In this document: positions 62,689 through 64,000 of the stretch, piece after piece
How the letters are laid out: every line of letters begins with the position of its first letter
How positions within the stretch are numbered: the first letter of the stretch is position 1
NCBI GenBank assembly: GCA_947500435.1
Contig: CANMRV010000004.1
Coordinates: 682,001-746,000 of the forward strand
Length of the DNA: 64,000 nucleotides
From: an uncultured Flavobacteriaceae bacterium
GTDB lineage: Bacteria > Bacteroidota > Bacteroidia > Flavobacteriales > Flavobacteriaceae
Reading direction: 5' to 3'
Position numbers and translations under genes: made by a program
Notes under the pieces: model-generated
What the model was told of the DNA's origin: nothing
The model's database searches: none
The model's input: only the letters and a program-made list of their open reading frames with translations

Positions 62689-64000
62689 ATGGACAACAAT
62701 AAGAATCAGCAAAATGAAAAATTTAAAAAATGGCTTGATATTCTGCAACAAGAAAGTTGGCAGCTTGAGCTTATAATTTCTGGGTTCGCTATTTATGGTT
62801 TGTTTATGGTTATTGATCCAATTCGGGTGTCTATTTTAAAAGCGCAAATTGATGATAACATGTATTCAGGTTTATTCTGGTCAGGATTGTATGTATCATG
62901 GTTTATTTTGACGGTCAATCTTCTCGCTCATGTGGTGTTAAGAGGTTTATGGATTGGTGCCATTGGGCTGCGTTATGTTTCCGGAGAAATTGACTACGAC
63001 GCACTAAATTACAATGTTAAGTTTTTGAATCATCTAAAAAAAAGAGTTGGTTCTTTCGATGACTATGTTGCTAAACTTGAAAAGTATTGCAGTGTTATTT
63101 TTTCAATTACTTTTCTTCTGATTTTCTATATGCTTGGTGTATTACTGATTATTTTTGCAATATCTTCTGTTGAGAGTTGGGTTGGTGAACCTGAATTCTC
63201 TAATTATAAAGCATGGATAGGTGTGCCCTTGATTGTTCTAATCGTATTGGGTTCATTATTGACGTTTATTGATTTTATTTCTCAAGGATGGTTGAAAAGA
63301 AAAAAATGGACCACTTTCTTTTACTATCCTATTTATTGGGTGTTTAAATATTTGACTTTATCCTTTTTATACCGTCCTATGGTATATAATCTGTTGGATA
63401 CGAAGTTCGGGAAGCGTTTGAGCCTAATAATGGTTCCCTTATATATAGGAATTTCTATTTTGGCCGGAATGCGTTTCAGAACTTCAAATTACTTGGACTA
63501 TGGTTCAAGGTCCTCTGCTGAGGTTGCGAATGTTAAGAATTATGAGGAATTTATTGAGGGTGAAATGGATTATGTGAATTTAGCTTCTATTCCTTCAAAG
63601 GTTATAACCGATCCGTTTCTTCAAGTATTCATTATGTATGGCAGTGCAGTTGAAGATGATGTTTTTTATTTCTATGAAGAACTAAAACCAAATGAAGATA
63701 TGAGAGGATTTGAAAGTCCAATTAGGTTTGGTTCGAATAGCGATTGGCGTAGCTCAAAAAAACCGTTGAAAGATTATTTAGAGGCTTTGCAGGAAATGTA
63801 TCGAATAAAAATAGATTCTACGCGCTTTCCAACAGAATTGGTATTGACAGAAAACAAGAAAAATCAGAAAGGATACGAAACGTTTTTGGATATGAAAGAT
63901 ATGGCAAGGGGAAGACATCTTTTGGAAGTTGCCAGAAAGACACATGTAGCGGATAGTGTTTACTTCAGGAAAATAATTCAAATACCTTTTTGGTATTACC
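62689..64000 (+). CDS. Large membrane protein of unknown function, cut by window end
   Basis: ATG 62689 opens a frame that stays open to the last base (437 codons). After a hydrophilic N terminus (MDNNKNQQNEKFKKWLDILQ) there are about six membrane helices (around 28-46, 66-88, 140-165, 182-202, 222-240, 255-275), then a mostly extracytoplasmic region. I do not recognise the family. No neighbour to the right is visible. Confidence 0.75.
   Translation, partial: MDNNKNQQNEKFKKWLDILQQESWQLELIISGFAIYGLFMVIDPIRVSILKAQIDDNMYSGLFWSGLYVSWFILTVNLLAHVVLRGLWIGAIGLRYVSGEIDYDALNYNVKFLNHLKKRVGSFDDYVAKLEKYCSVIFSITFLLIFYMLGVLLIIFAISSVESWVGEPEFSNYKAWIGVPLIVLIVLGSLLTFIDFISQGWLKRKKWTTFFYYPIYWVFKYLTLSFLYRPMVYNLLDTKFGKRLSLIMVPLYIGISILAGMRFRTSNYLDYGSRSSAEVANVKNYEEFIEGEMDYVNLASIPSKVITDPFLQVFIMYGSAVEDDVFYFYEELKPNEDMRGFESPIRFGSNSDWRSSKKPLKDYLEALQEMYRIKIDSTRFPTELVLTENKKNQKGYETFLDMKDMARGRHLLEVARKTHVADSVYFRKIIQIPFWYY

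Overview
The window looks like a chromosome segment from a marine-type Flavobacteriaceae (Bacteroidota), close to the Maribacter/Zobellia/Arenibacter group. This rests on low GC, promoters of the TAnnTTTG type, few Shine-Dalgarno sites, many SPII lipoproteins, DUF5916 and 7TM-AraC proteins, a transketolase split into two genes, and the tgt-lptG-EamA and thrS-infC-rpmI-rplT clusters. The genus is an inference.

Layout. The window divides at a tRNA-Lys gene (44728-44800). To its left (1-44.5 kb) is an accessory, plastic half. (a) 416-8779: an Lrp/AsnC regulator divergent from a tightly packed eight-gene run (DinB-like, DUF1272, unknown, NTF2-like, DUF5916 outer-membrane protein, GNAT, a catalytically dead M1 peptidase homologue, NTF2-like). 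(b) 8870-13195: serine hydrolase, DUF6624-like protein, S41 protease and a small lipoprotein. (c) 13.2-18.9 kb: two small ORFs, an alanine-dehydrogenase/PNT-type enzyme, a Crp-like regulator with a sterol-desaturase-family hydroxylase, a lipoprotein and a membrane protein. (d) 19.0-21.0 kb: a gene graveyard holding a methyltransferase with an early stop, a shredded aminotransferase and a frameshifted NTF2-like lipoprotein. (e) 21.2-23.7 kb: an AraC/flavodoxin-like reductase/NTF2 operon. (f) 23.9-37.2 kb: DUF1080 lipoprotein, Ntn-hydrolase, three more beta-lactamase-fold hydrolases, two 7TM-AraC regulators, a second S41 protease and relatives of the small lipoprotein. (g) 37.4-40.4 kb: LytTR regulator and two tandem LpqC-like esterases. 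(h) 40.8-44.5 kb: ParDE, an unknown protein and a tyrosine integrase beside tRNA-Lys, which reads as the end of an integrated element.

To the right (44.9-64 kb) is core genome: aroK, a phosphoribosyltransferase, an S4 RNA-binding protein, an FKBP isomerase, an outer-membrane barrel, the two transketolase halves, tgt-lptG-EamA, accA, dnaB, a GATase1-like exported protein, a HAD phosphatase, yjbQ, an EF-hand protein, rplT-rpmI-infC-thrS, and the start of a large membrane protein cut by the window end.

The most notable points are: infC has no ATG/GTG/TTG start and apparently begins at ATA; an M1 peptidase homologue has lost its catalytic residues inside a coupled operon; a family of small lipoproteins travels with S41 proteases; divergent intergenic repeats are spread through the accessory half but were not seen in the core half; the integrase/tRNA junction carries nested inverted repeats; and at least three genes are decaying between 19 and 21 kb. 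Nothing proves a wholly new system. The best candidates for undescribed biology are the coupled operon at 978-8779 and the S41/lipoprotein modules.
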